Below, piece by piece: positions 9,898-17,630 of a stretch of 64,000 nucleotides of DNA (positions are counted from its first letter, which is position 1; each line of letters starts with the position of its first letter). The translations under genes were made by a program, and so were the position numbers. The DNA is taken from assembly GCA_905213905.1 (NCBI GenBank), contig CAJMKD010000014.1, positions 1 through 64,000 on the forward strand, read 5' to 3'. The stretch is from an uncultured Sutterella sp. (GTDB lineage: Bacteria; Pseudomonadota; Gammaproteobacteria; Burkholderiales; Burkholderiaceae_F). The notes beneath the pieces were generated by a model that was not told the DNA's origin, ran no database searches, and worked only from the letters and a program-made list of their open reading frames with translations.

Positions 9898-9971
9898 GAT
9901 TGACTGGGCCTAGAGGAGGATTCGCTCGAGACTGAAGCGATGCACGTCCTCTGAAGGCTGCCATCAAACAA

Positions 9972-10012
9972 AGCCCGTTCTCCGTTTCGACAACGGGGAG
10001 CGGGCTTTTTTT
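9972..10012 (+). terminator. Strong Rho-independent terminator between autotransporter 1 and HTH gene
   Basis: A 15-bp stem (9972-9986 with 9992-10006, two G-U pairs) is followed by seven T. It ends only about 12 bases before the ribosome binding site of the next gene. That gene must therefore be read through this terminator or start inside it. A similar 15-bp terminator with two G-U pairs sits at the same place in the second cassette. Confidence 0.9.
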
Positions 10013-10033
10013 GTCCTTTTTTCGGAGGCCGTC

Positions 10034-10414
10034 ATGTCCGACCTTTATGAACTCGGCTCGACTTCGTTGCCCGAAACCAATGCACCGGAACGCATCCGAT
10101 CCGCCCGATGCATTTCTGAAGCCAAGCGCCGAGCGGCGCTCAAGCTCTTCAAATCAGGCCTCGGCTACAAGGCCGTCGCATCGACGCTCAATCTCTCCGT
10201 CAACACTGTTCGCGACTGGGCGCGCGCCTACCGGCGCGGCGACTTTGAGATTAAAGTGGCGATCAATCAATACCGTTATCCTGAGGAAACAAAAAGGTTG
10301 GTTCGATCGCTTCGAGTGTCTGGCGTTTCTTGGAAAAAGATCGCTGCGCAAACGGGCGTCAAGGTTTCGACTTGCCGGGCCTGGGTGGCGCAGGCCTGTA
10401 AGGATGACGAATAG
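10034..10414 (+). CDS. Small protein with two helix-turn-helix segments (cassette 1)
   Basis: This 126-residue basic protein has HTH 1 at about residues 36-66 (LFKSGLGYKAVASTLNLSVN) and HTH 2 at about 91-120 (VSGVSWKKIAAQTGVKVSTC). The paired-HTH arrangement resembles the DNA-binding half of IS-type transposases and Hin/homeodomain-like regulators, but no catalytic domain or flanking inverted repeats are present. GGAGG lies 5 bases before ATG 10034. It is close in sequence to the gene at 15659, and both follow an autotransporter and its terminator. A role in controlling the adjacent autotransporters is inferred; a domesticated transposase fragment is the alternative. Confidence 0.75.
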   Translation: MSDLYELGSTSLPETNAPERIRSARCISEAKRRAALKLFKSGLGYKAVASTLNLSVNTVRDWARAYRRGDFEIKVAINQYRYPEETKRLVRSLRVSGVSWKKIAAQTGVKVSTCRAWVAQACKDDE

Positions 10415-10587
10415 TGCCAAGCAAAGAAAAGTTTTTGAAAAGCTGAAGACAAGAGGGATGTTGGCTTACCGCAACGAGGGGGATGGTAGCTTTCGGAGTG
10501 GGCGATGCAACGTCAGAGCGGAAGCTTATTTGCCTCATATGCCATGTAAAGAGTTCTTTGTTATTATTGTTGACGTATATGTTATTA

Positions 10588-10605
10588 GGGTAATTACCCC
10601 CCCCC
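10588..10605 (+). promoter_or_regulatory. GGGTAATTACCC palindrome and C9 homopolymer upstream of autotransporter 2
   Basis: A perfect 12-bp palindrome (10588-10599) runs into nine consecutive C (10597-10605), flanked by GTTATT and AATAAC inverted arms. TTGACG at 10570 and TTGACA at 10612 could be -35 elements on either side of the tract. A homopolymer of this length in or beside a promoter is prone to slippage and is a known basis of phase-variable expression in Neisseria and Bordetella. The exact promoter is not resolved. The rest of 10415-10693 holds a GC-rich stem near 10641-10667 and no gene. Confidence 0.55.
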
Positions 10606-10693
10606 AATAACTTGACAGATAGCATGAGTTCGTGCTTTGCACTGCGCCCGCTTCGCGCGAGCGCACAAGGATTTTATTTCTTGGAGTTAACTC

Positions 10694-13600
10694 ATGAAGA
10701 CAAATTTCAAGGCCTCGAAGACAGTCCTCGCGCTGGCTGTTGCGGGCCTGATTTCGAGCGGTGCTTTTGCTGCTGAAAAGGCAGAACTTGTAACGCCCTC
10801 GATGAGCATTGCTACGCCGACGTTCGAAACAGCTGATCCCGCGGCTGAGCATTCCTTTATTCAGTCGGGCCTTTTTGAGGGTGGTTCTGGCGGTGATTTT
10901 GCCGGCGCTCTCGTTACAACTGCCGGGCTGAAATTTGGCGATAAGGCCAGTGTTGCTGATGCCACGCTGTCTTATCAAGGAAATGAGCTTCGCATTATTG
11001 GCGGAACCTTCACCGGCTTCGAAGTGAAGAAGAACGCGATCGGCGGTTCGGTTTTCCAGCATGTTGGATCTGAAACTTCCGCTGACCAGATGTATGTCAC
11101 GGTCGATGGTTCGACCTTCACTGGCAACACGGGCGTCCGCGGCGGTGTCGGCTATGTTCGCAATGCGAAAGTGTTCGAGGTGTCCGATTCAATGCATTCA
11201 AGCAATACGAGCACGGGTGCCGGCGGCGTTTATGACATCCACGGTTCGACAACTGTCATTGCCGATTCTTCCTTCACGGGCAACAAGGCCGCTACAGACG
11301 GCGGCGCAGTGCGAATTGAAGCGGGAAAGACGACGCTTGACACTGTTGTCTTCGATAAGAACGAAGCCGGTTCCGTCGACGATCAGGGCAAAGTGACGAA
11401 TGCCGGCAACGGCGGCGCTCTGCAGATCATCGGCAAGGCTGAGGTCACCGGCAACAACGTTACCTTCACTGGCAACAAGACTACGGTCAACGGTCACGGC
11501 GGTGCGGTCAATCTGGGCAGCGCTGCAGCTGACAGCGTGATTAGCTTCACCGATTCGACCTTTGACGGCAACTTTGCCGGTCAGGGCGGCGCGGTGTACC
11601 TGCAGGGCCAGACGGTGAGCTTCACCGATACGACCTTCACGAACAACCAGGCTCAGGGCTTCGGCGGCGCGATTCGCGCTAATGGCGGCAAGGTCAAATT
11701 CAATGTTTCCCTCGGCAAGACCAACGTCGTTTCCGGAAATACCACCGTTGCTGACAGCTATACCGACAAGCGTTACGACGGCGACCAGGGCGGCTTCCTG
11801 TACCTCCAGGATGGCGCTGAAGCAAACTTTGACGTTGACGGCACGCTCGTGATCGGTCAGGCCGGCAGCAAGGCTGACGGCATTTCCGCCGTATCGAAGG
11901 ATGGCGAAGTCAACACGATCAACGTCTCCGGCGACGGCGAAATGATCGTGAACAGCGACATGACCGCCTTTGTTGGCAATCTAAATGTTAACGGCGGCTC
12001 GCTCACGCTCAATACCGGCATCGGCGAATACGACATGGCGATGCAGGAAGCGGTCAATAAGGCAGACAAGACGACGAAGGACTTTACCTACGAGTCGGTT
12101 GCAACGACGATCACCATTGACGGCGAAGGCAGCCTGACGACTGGTGATCTTGCCGTCAACAACAAACTTGATATCGACGTTAAAAGCGGCACGCTGAAGA
12201 CGGGCGCTATCTCGGTGGTCAAGTCTGCCGAATACAAGGATCTCGTTGTCGGCACCGAAGGAGCGTTCGCTTCTCAGACGACGACTGGTGCTGCGACATT
12301 GACTGCAAACGGCACTGCCGAAATCGGTTCCATTACCGTCAATGCTGAAGGCGCTAAATTTGCTGCCGACGGTACGGGTTCCATGACTGTTCTCGGCGAC
12401 ATCGCTGTTGAGGCCGGCGCCTTCACTTCTTCGACTGCCAAGGCTTCTGCTGCGAATGTGTCGTCGAAGGTCGCTGGCGGCTTCAAGGTTGAAGGCGGTG
12501 AATTTGTTGCCGGCAAAGTGGCAGCGGGCAAGGCTGGAGCAGTCGATGTTGCTGCTGGCAGCAAGCTGACCGCAACCGGAGACATTACGGGCGAAAAGGG
12601 CGGCGTTACCGTGGCCGGCACTCTCGTCACGGACCTCGCCAATGTCGTGAATTACGACGTCGCGACGGGCAAGGCTGCTGCGTTGACGAATGCGGTTGTT
12701 GCATTCAACACTAACGGCTCGCTCGAAACGACAGATGAAATGGACTTCACGGTTGATGCCTGGAGTTCTATCAAAACGGCAGCTGGTGTTGATCTTCTGA
12801 AGATGGGCAACGGCTCGCTGGTTGCCGCAACGCCCGACGGGAAGCTCAGCTTTGCTGATGTTTCCAAGGTAGAAGGCTACGCCGGTCACGCAGTTGTCTA
12901 TAAGACAGCTGAGGCAGATGGTTCTGTCACCGTCTTGCCGAGTAATGCCATGACGATCGGCAAGATCATCTTTGAACAGGCCGACAAGGGCGAAAAGATC
13001 ACTGATGTCACCATTGGTGCTGCCAATAAGGCTCACTTCGTCATCCGCGGAACAGAAACGGCCGGCGACAACGTGATCGAAGGCGTTGATGCTTCGACGA
13101 AGATTGATGATTTCGTCATCACCAACACGACCTTCGGCGAAAAGGCCGGCGACCAGGGCGTTCTCGGCTATGACGTCACGATGAACGATGTTGAAGTCGC
13201 CGACGGCACCAATTTCTCGTTCAAGACGATCAAGACCACCGGCAACTTCATGGTTTACGGCACGGCCACGGTCGCGAACTTCGATGCTGCCAGCGCTGCC
13301 AATACGGTCAAGGTTGACGGCGGCGTTCTCGCCATGCACGGCTACGTTCCCGGCGAAGAGGGCGTGACTGAAACGGTTCGCACCTTCAGCACCGTTTCCG
13401 GTACGACGCTCAGCAACGGCGCGCTCTTTGCCGCTGACGATCAGCTTGCCGCTGCTCAGCAGTACAAGGCCATGTACGAACAGGCTGAAGCTGACGATGT
13501 GGCTGCCGGCTGGAAGGAAAAGCTCGAAGCCGTCAACATGATTTACGTCGCAGAAAAGACGCATTTCACGAACGCGCTCAGCTTCGGTCAAACGACGGAA

Positions 13601-15181
13601 GATGATTTCGCCGGCACCTACAACGTTGTCGCCATTGATCTCGCCGGTGTTGCGAAGAACGGCTTCGATGCTTCGAAGGACGCCATCATTACGGTCGATG
13701 CAGGCAATTTCAGTGCATACAACGACAACGACCAAAACATTCACGACGGCATTGATGTAGATCTCTATAACCTCAACAAGACTGTTGTCTCGACCGATGA
13801 CAACGGCGTTGACTACATCAACATCGGCGCATCTCTCGACGGTCACAATGCCTATTTCGGTACTGTTTTCTACCAGGATGCAGATATCGAAGGCGGCCGT
13901 GCTGAAATCCGTGTGAACGAAGACGCAATGAACGAACTTCGCGAATACGGCTTCAATTCGTTCGGCGCTGTTGATCAGAAGATTCGCACGTATGAAGGCG
14001 GTTCTGAGATCGGCCAGATCATCATCAACAATTTTGAGGAATGGAACAACGAAATCGATGCTTCGTTCGCTCAAAAGGTTGCTGCTTCCGGCCTGCTGAA
14101 GGACGGCGTTACGGCGCAGCAGTTCTTCGCAACCTACTTCGATGAAGATGGTTTCGACGAAGAAAGCGTTCGCGACCTGATGAAGGATCCGTCGAAGTAT
14201 GCCCAGATCGCGAAGATGGAATATGACAACTACTACGGTGTTGTCAACGCCATCTCCGAAGCTGAACATGCCGCGACGAACATGGCTGCCCTCGGCGGCG
14301 CCTTCTCGACGTCGTTCGACATCAACGACCAGATTCGCAACACGATCGATCGTCGTTCGTCGCTCGCCAATCTCAACGTTGCCCGCAACGCCACCGGCAT
14401 CACGCCGTGGGTCGATGTCATGGGCACGTGGAACACCGCCGACGGCCTCTATGGTTCTTCTGGCTACGAAGCCGACATCTACGGCGCAACGCTCGGTGCG
14501 GACTACACCGCCTCCTGCGGCGCGATCCTCGGTGCGGCCATTTCGATCGGTCAGGCCGACGCCAACTCCGTCGACGCTTCGACGAAGGTTGACAACGACG
14601 TCGACTTCTGGGGCGTGTCGTTCTACGGCAGCCACCGCATCGGCAACGTCAACGGCAAGTTCGACATCGGCTACGTGAGCACCTCGAACGATCTCTCCGC
14701 GAATGCCGGCTACTTCGGCCACGTGAAGGAATCGCTTGACGCCGACATCTTCACGGTGGGCGTCGGTGCCGAGTACCTCGCGACGGTGGGTTCGCTCAAC
14801 GTCGTGCCGCACGCCGGCATCCGCTGGTCGAGCCTCGACATGGACGACAGCAAGTACGGCGCCGACTACGACAAGATGAACCTCTTCCAGATGCCGATCG
14901 GCGTCGCCTTCTCGGGCACGTTCGACATGACGGGCTGGAAGGTGGCCCCGATGCTCGACATCTCTGTCGTGCCGACCTTCGGCGACAAGGACGCGGTTGC
15001 TTCCTACGCTGGCGGCATTCAGGACTCGGTCCGCGTGGTCGACTCCAACCCGGTCCAGATGACCCTTGGCGTCAACGCCACGGTCGATGCCTGGACGCTC
15101 GGCGTCAACTACGGCCTCTCGGCAGGCTCGGATGAACGCTTGAATAACGCGTTCAATTTCAACGCCCGCTATACGTTCTAA
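10694..15181 (+). CDS. Giant autotransporter adhesin 2 with Pmp-like repeats
   Basis: This 1495-residue surface protein is paralogous to the one at 4619. It has an ordinary Sec signal peptide (cleavage near AFA|AE) and lacks the ESPR, although the NFK near its start echoes it. Residues about 130-350 carry seven or so GGA(V/L/I)...FTGN repeats. A long Gly/Ala/Thr-rich passenger follows, then a beta-barrel from about residue 1235 (TPWVDVMGTW) to ARYTF. The barrel is very like that of autotransporter 1. Near residue 990 and 1080-1180 the passenger has Asp/Asn-rich and helical stretches absent from the paralogue. ATG 10694 has GGAG 7 bases upstream, in a TTTCTTGGAG context shared with the paralogue. 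Confidence 0.92.
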   Translation: MKTNFKASKTVLALAVAGLISSGAFAAEKAELVTPSMSIATPTFETADPAAEHSFIQSGLFEGGSGGDFAGALVTTAGLKFGDKASVADATLSYQGNELRIIGGTFTGFEVKKNAIGGSVFQHVGSETSADQMYVTVDGSTFTGNTGVRGGVGYVRNAKVFEVSDSMHSSNTSTGAGGVYDIHGSTTVIADSSFTGNKAATDGGAVRIEAGKTTLDTVVFDKNEAGSVDDQGKVTNAGNGGALQIIGKAEVTGNNVTFTGNKTTVNGHGGAVNLGSAAADSVISFTDSTFDGNFAGQGGAVYLQGQTVSFTDTTFTNNQAQGFGGAIRANGGKVKFNVSLGKTNVVSGNTTVADSYTDKRYDGDQGGFLYLQDGAEANFDVDGTLVIGQAGSKADGISAVSKDGEVNTINVSGDGEMIVNSDMTAFVGNLNVNGGSLTLNTGIGEYDMAMQEAVNKADKTTKDFTYESVATTITIDGEGSLTTGDLAVNNKLDIDVKSGTLKTGAISVVKSAEYKDLVVGTEGAFASQTTTGAATLTANGTAEIGSITVNAEGAKFAADGTGSMTVLGDIAVEAGAFTSSTAKASAANVSSKVAGGFKVEGGEFVAGKVAAGKAGAVDVAAGSKLTATGDITGEKGGVTVAGTLVTDLANVVNYDVATGKAAALTNAVVAFNTNGSLETTDEMDFTVDAWSSIKTAAGVDLLKMGNGSLVAATPDGKLSFADVSKVEGYAGHAVVYKTAEADGSVTVLPSNAMTIGKIIFEQADKGEKITDVTIGAANKAHFVIRGTETAGDNVIEGVDASTKIDDFVITNTTFGEKAGDQGVLGYDVTMNDVEVADGTNFSFKTIKTTGNFMVYGTATVANFDAASAANTVKVDGGVLAMHGYVPGEEGVTETVRTFSTVSGTTLSNGALFAADDQLAAAQQYKAMYEQAEADDVAAGWKEKLEAVNMIYVAEKTHFTNALSFGQTTEDDFAGTYNVVAIDLAGVAKNGFDASKDAIITVDAGNFSAYNDNDQNIHDGIDVDLYNLNKTVVSTDDNGVDYINIGASLDGHNAYFGTVFYQDADIEGGRAEIRVNEDAMNELREYGFNSFGAVDQKIRTYEGGSEIGQIIINNFEEWNNEIDASFAQKVAASGLLKDGVTAQQFFATYFDEDGFDEESVRDLMKDPSKYAQIAKMEYDNYYGVVNAISEAEHAATNMAALGGAFSTSFDINDQIRNTIDRRSSLANLNVARNATGITPWVDVMGTWNTADGLYGSSGYEADIYGATLGADYTASCGAILGAAISIGQADANSVDASTKVDNDVDFWGVSFYGSHRIGNVNGKFDIGYVSTSNDLSANAGYFGHVKESLDADIFTVGVGAEYLATVGSLNVVPHAGIRWSSLDMDDSKYGADYDKMNLFQMPIGVAFSGTFDMTGWKVAPMLDISVVPTFGDKDAVASYAGGIQDSVRVVDSNPVQMTLGVNATVDAWTLGVNYGLSAGSDERLNNAFNFNARYTF

Positions 15182-15226
15182 CCGCGCCTCTCTCGCGCTT
15201 CCTTCGGGCGCATTTCGTGCGAAAGC

Positions 15227-15253
15227 CGCCGGCTGAGATTGTCTCCGCCGGCG
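15227..15253 (+). terminator. Hairpin after autotransporter 2
   Basis: CGCCGGCTGAG and CTCCGCCGGCG pair in 10 of 11 positions around a five-base loop, about 45 bases after the stop codon. There is no T-tract. It occupies the place of the first hairpin after autotransporter 1. Confidence 0.5.
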
Positions 15254-15305
15254 CGCCCGGGGGATGAAGAGGAAGAGACGTCAAAAGAACGAAGCCCAAA
15301 GGGAA

Positions 15306-15332
15306 TCCCCGATTCCGCTTGAGGATCGGGGA
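15306..15332 (+). repeat. Inverted repeat TCCCCGAT/ATCGGGGA
   Basis: This is a perfect 8-bp inverted repeat with an 11-base loop between the autotransporter and the terminator, again without a T-tract. It corresponds in position to the extra hairpins of cassette 1. Confidence 0.45.
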
Positions 15333-15386
15333 CCGCTGACCGTGCTCACACGTGCGGCGGGCCTCAAGCTTCCCCCTCAAGACGCG

Positions 15387-15421
15387 AAACCCGTTTCTCG
15401 CTGATGCGGGAAGCGGGTTTT
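15387..15421 (+). terminator. Rho-independent terminator, cassette 2
   Basis: A 15-bp stem (15387-15401 with 15406-15420, two G-U pairs) has a TGAT loop and ends in TTTT. It matches the terminator at 9972 in design. The following 238 bases up to the HTH gene contain a pyrimidine-rich tract (about 15455-15480) and no convincing gene. Confidence 0.85.
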
Positions 15422-15658
15422 GTCGACTTTGTGTTTCGAATACGCCGCTCGAGTTCGCTTCTTCTTTTCCCTTTTTTTTCGATCGTTGAAGCATTTCGCC
15501 TGTCTGCTGGACGCAGCTGTGCGCGAGCCCCAAGAATCGTGCTCGGCCCGGATCACGCAGCAGTGCGCAGCCTGCACCGAACGCTGGTTTCGCGAGAAGC
15601 CCACCAAAGGAAAGTTGAAGAAAAAGGAAAAAGACCGCCGAAGCGAGGAGGTGCCGCC

Positions 15659-16030
15659 ATGCCTCGACTTTCCGATTTCGGGTCAACCACCAAAAGCTCG
15701 CCCGCCGAACGCGTGCATCCGGATCACGCGCGCGAGGCCAAGCGCCGCTCTGCGCTCAAGCTCTTCAGGCAAGGGCTTGGCTACAAGGCGGTGGCGACCA
15801 TTCTCGGCCTCTCGGCCAATACGGTGCGCGACTGGGGGCGCGCCTATAAGAAGGGTGAATTCCGCGTGGAGCTGAGCGCGAATCAGCTTCGCTACACGGA
15901 GGAAACAAAGTTGCGCGTGCACGCGCTGCGGGCGCGCGGGTTAAGTTGGAAGGCCGTGAGCGAAATGACGGGCGTCAATATTTCAACATGCCGCGCTTGG
16001 GTCTATGCGGCAAAGCATGAGGAGGGCTGA
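15659..16030 (+). CDS. Small protein with two helix-turn-helix segments (cassette 2)
   Basis: The 123-residue product is paralogous to that at 10034. Both share a RREAKRR..ALKLF.-type N-terminal core, the GLGYKAVA...L.LS.NTVRDW HTH, and the GVN/KVSTCRAWV second HTH. GAGGAGG lies 7 bases before ATG 15659; an open frame extends upstream to 15404 but has no binding site and no similarity. It sits downstream of autotransporter 2 and upstream of the hydrogenase operon. DNA binding is likely; the target is unknown. As for its paralogue, a relic of an IS-type transposase orfA cannot be excluded. Confidence 0.75.
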   Translation: MPRLSDFGSTTKSSPAERVHPDHAREAKRRSALKLFRQGLGYKAVATILGLSANTVRDWGRAYKKGEFRVELSANQLRYTEETKLRVHALRARGLSWKAVSEMTGVNISTCRAWVYAAKHEEG

Positions 16031-16532
16031 AGCCGGGGCGCAGCAATTCTTCAGGCGCGATAGAAGAAAACTCTTTGGAGCTTGTTTTCATTTGATCGGC
16101 ACCGGCTGCACGGATCAGGCTGATCCTGAGGGCGCTTCGCGGCGAGGCGGCCAATTTTTCTACTCCCAGCTAAGCCTTTCGGCGGATGCCCTTTCGGTGT
16201 TTTCAATCCTCATGCCCTATAGGCGGGAACGCGCATTACGCCTAAGCTCTACTCGTGCGCAGAGGACGCGTTTGTCCTTGGGCTGCAGCGCGCGGCGTAA
16301 ATCAAAAGGAGAAAAGTCCGGGAGGTGCGCCGCAGCGGCGGGGCGGTTTTGGTTTTCCGGCCCGCTGCTGGTGAGCTTCTCCTGAAGCCTGCCGAGCGGC
16401 CCGAAGGGACGCGAGCTCATGCGCAGGCCTTTTCCGGCGACTGCTCCGGCTGCGTTCCTAAAGACGAAGACGGCGGCTGAAAGCGGGGAAGCGCCTTAAG
16501 AACACCTCACTCAAGAGAGGGAGACCCGCAAC
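16031..16532 (+). other. Intergenic region upstream of hydrogenase operon
   Basis: There is no convincing gene in these 502 bases. The hydrogenase promoter must lie here, but I see no confident -35/-10 pair, FNR site or sigma-54 element. An AGGGAG binding site precedes ATG 16533. Confidence 0.5.
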
Positions 16533-17630
16533 ATGTTTGAAACCCAATACGAAGCACTTCGCCGTCAGGGCATCAGCCGTCGAAGCTTCCTGCAGTTCTG
16601 CTCGCTCACTGCCGCGAGCCTCGGCCTCGGCAGCGCCGGCGCGCAGGAAATTGCCGAAGCGATGCAGACGAAGCCGCGCACGCCCGTCGTGTGGCTCCAC
16701 GGCCTTGAATGCACCTGCTGCACCGAATCCTTCATTCGTTCCTACACGCCTGTCGCCAAGGACATGGTCCTCTCGATGGTGTCGCTCGACTACGACGACA
16801 CGATCATGGCTGCGGCCGGCCATCAGGCCGAAGAATCGCTCGAAGAGACGATTGAGAAGTACAAGGGCAATTACATCCTCGCCGTCGAAGGGAATGTGCC
16901 GCTTCATGACGGCGGCATCAACTGCATTCCGGGCGGCGAAATCTTCTTGGAGAAGATCAAGCACGTCGCCAAGGACGCCAAGGCCGTGATCGGCTGGGGC
17001 TCCTGCGCCGCCTGGGGCTGCGTGCAGGCCGCGAAGCCCAATCCCACGCACGCCGTTCCGATCACCGAAGTCATCACCGACAAGCCCATCGTGCTCGTGC
17101 CGGGCTGCCCGCCGATTCCGGAAGTGATGACCTCCGTCATCACCTACATCCTCACCTACGACCGTCTGCCGCCGCTTGACCGCCTCGGCCGTCCGAAGAT
17201 GTTCTACGGCCAGCGCATTCACGACAAGTGCTATCGCCGCGGCCACTTCGACGCCGGCCAGTTCGCCGAAGCCTTCGACGACGAAGGCGCCAAGCTCGGC
17301 TACTGCCTCTACAAGCTCGGCTGCAAGGGCCCGACCACCTACGCGCCCTGCTCGACGGTGCAGTGGAACGAGGGCCTCTCCTGGCCTGTCAAGTCCGGCC
17401 ACGGCTGCATCGGCTGCGCCGAACCGAACTTCTTCGACAAGGGCTCCTTCTACGAACACGAAACGACCGTGCTGCCCCCGGGCTTCGGCATGGGCATCGA
17501 AGCCACGGTCGACAAGGTTGGCCTCGCGACGGTCGCCGTCGTGGGCGTTGCCGCTGCGGCGCATGCCGCCCTTTCTGCGGTCGCCCAGTCGCGTGCGCGC
17601 ACCAACAAGGAAATCGGAGGTAAGGAATAA
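16533..17630 (+). CDS. hyaA: [NiFe] hydrogenase small subunit, O2-tolerant type
   Basis: This is the electron-transfer subunit of a periplasm-facing H2 uptake hydrogenase. The 365-residue precursor has a Tat signal (SRRSFLQF, residues 15-22), Fe-S cluster cysteines, and a C-terminal hydrophobic anchor (about 325-350). The proximal site has ECTCC (C60, C62, C63) and GSCAAWGC (C158, C163). The second and last of these positions are Gly in standard enzymes and Cys in E. coli Hyd-1, where they build the [4Fe-3S] cluster that gives oxygen tolerance. Medial and distal ligands are visible in HDKCYRR, LGCKGPT, YAPC and GHGCIGCAE. It is the first gene of hyaABC and overlaps hyaB by one base. Confidence 0.95.
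   Translation: MFETQYEALRRQGISRRSFLQFCSLTAASLGLGSAGAQEIAEAMQTKPRTPVVWLHGLECTCCTESFIRSYTPVAKDMVLSMVSLDYDDTIMAAAGHQAEESLEETIEKYKGNYILAVEGNVPLHDGGINCIPGGEIFLEKIKHVAKDAKAVIGWGSCAAWGCVQAAKPNPTHAVPITEVITDKPIVLVPGCPPIPEVMTSVITYILTYDRLPPLDRLGRPKMFYGQRIHDKCYRRGHFDAGQFAEAFDDEGAKLGYCLYKLGCKGPTTYAPCSTVQWNEGLSWPVKSGHGCIGCAEPNFFDKGSFYEHETTVLPPGFGMGIEATVDKVGLATVAVVGVAAAAHAALSAVAQSRARTNKEIGGKE

Noticed and set aside
11981..14812. 943-codon open frame on the minus strand inside autotransporter 2
   Set aside because: It is the mirror of a biased-codon coding sequence, with no domain, no binding site and low-complexity composition. The plus-strand autotransporter explains the region.
4619..15181. Regularly spaced repeats that might be a CRISPR array
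   Set aside because: The repeats are degenerate protein-coding GGA/FxGN units of variable spacing inside open reading frames.
10034..16030. The two HTH genes as active insertion-sequence transposases
   Set aside because: There is no DDE or other catalytic domain, no second orf, and no terminal inverted or target-site repeats around them.
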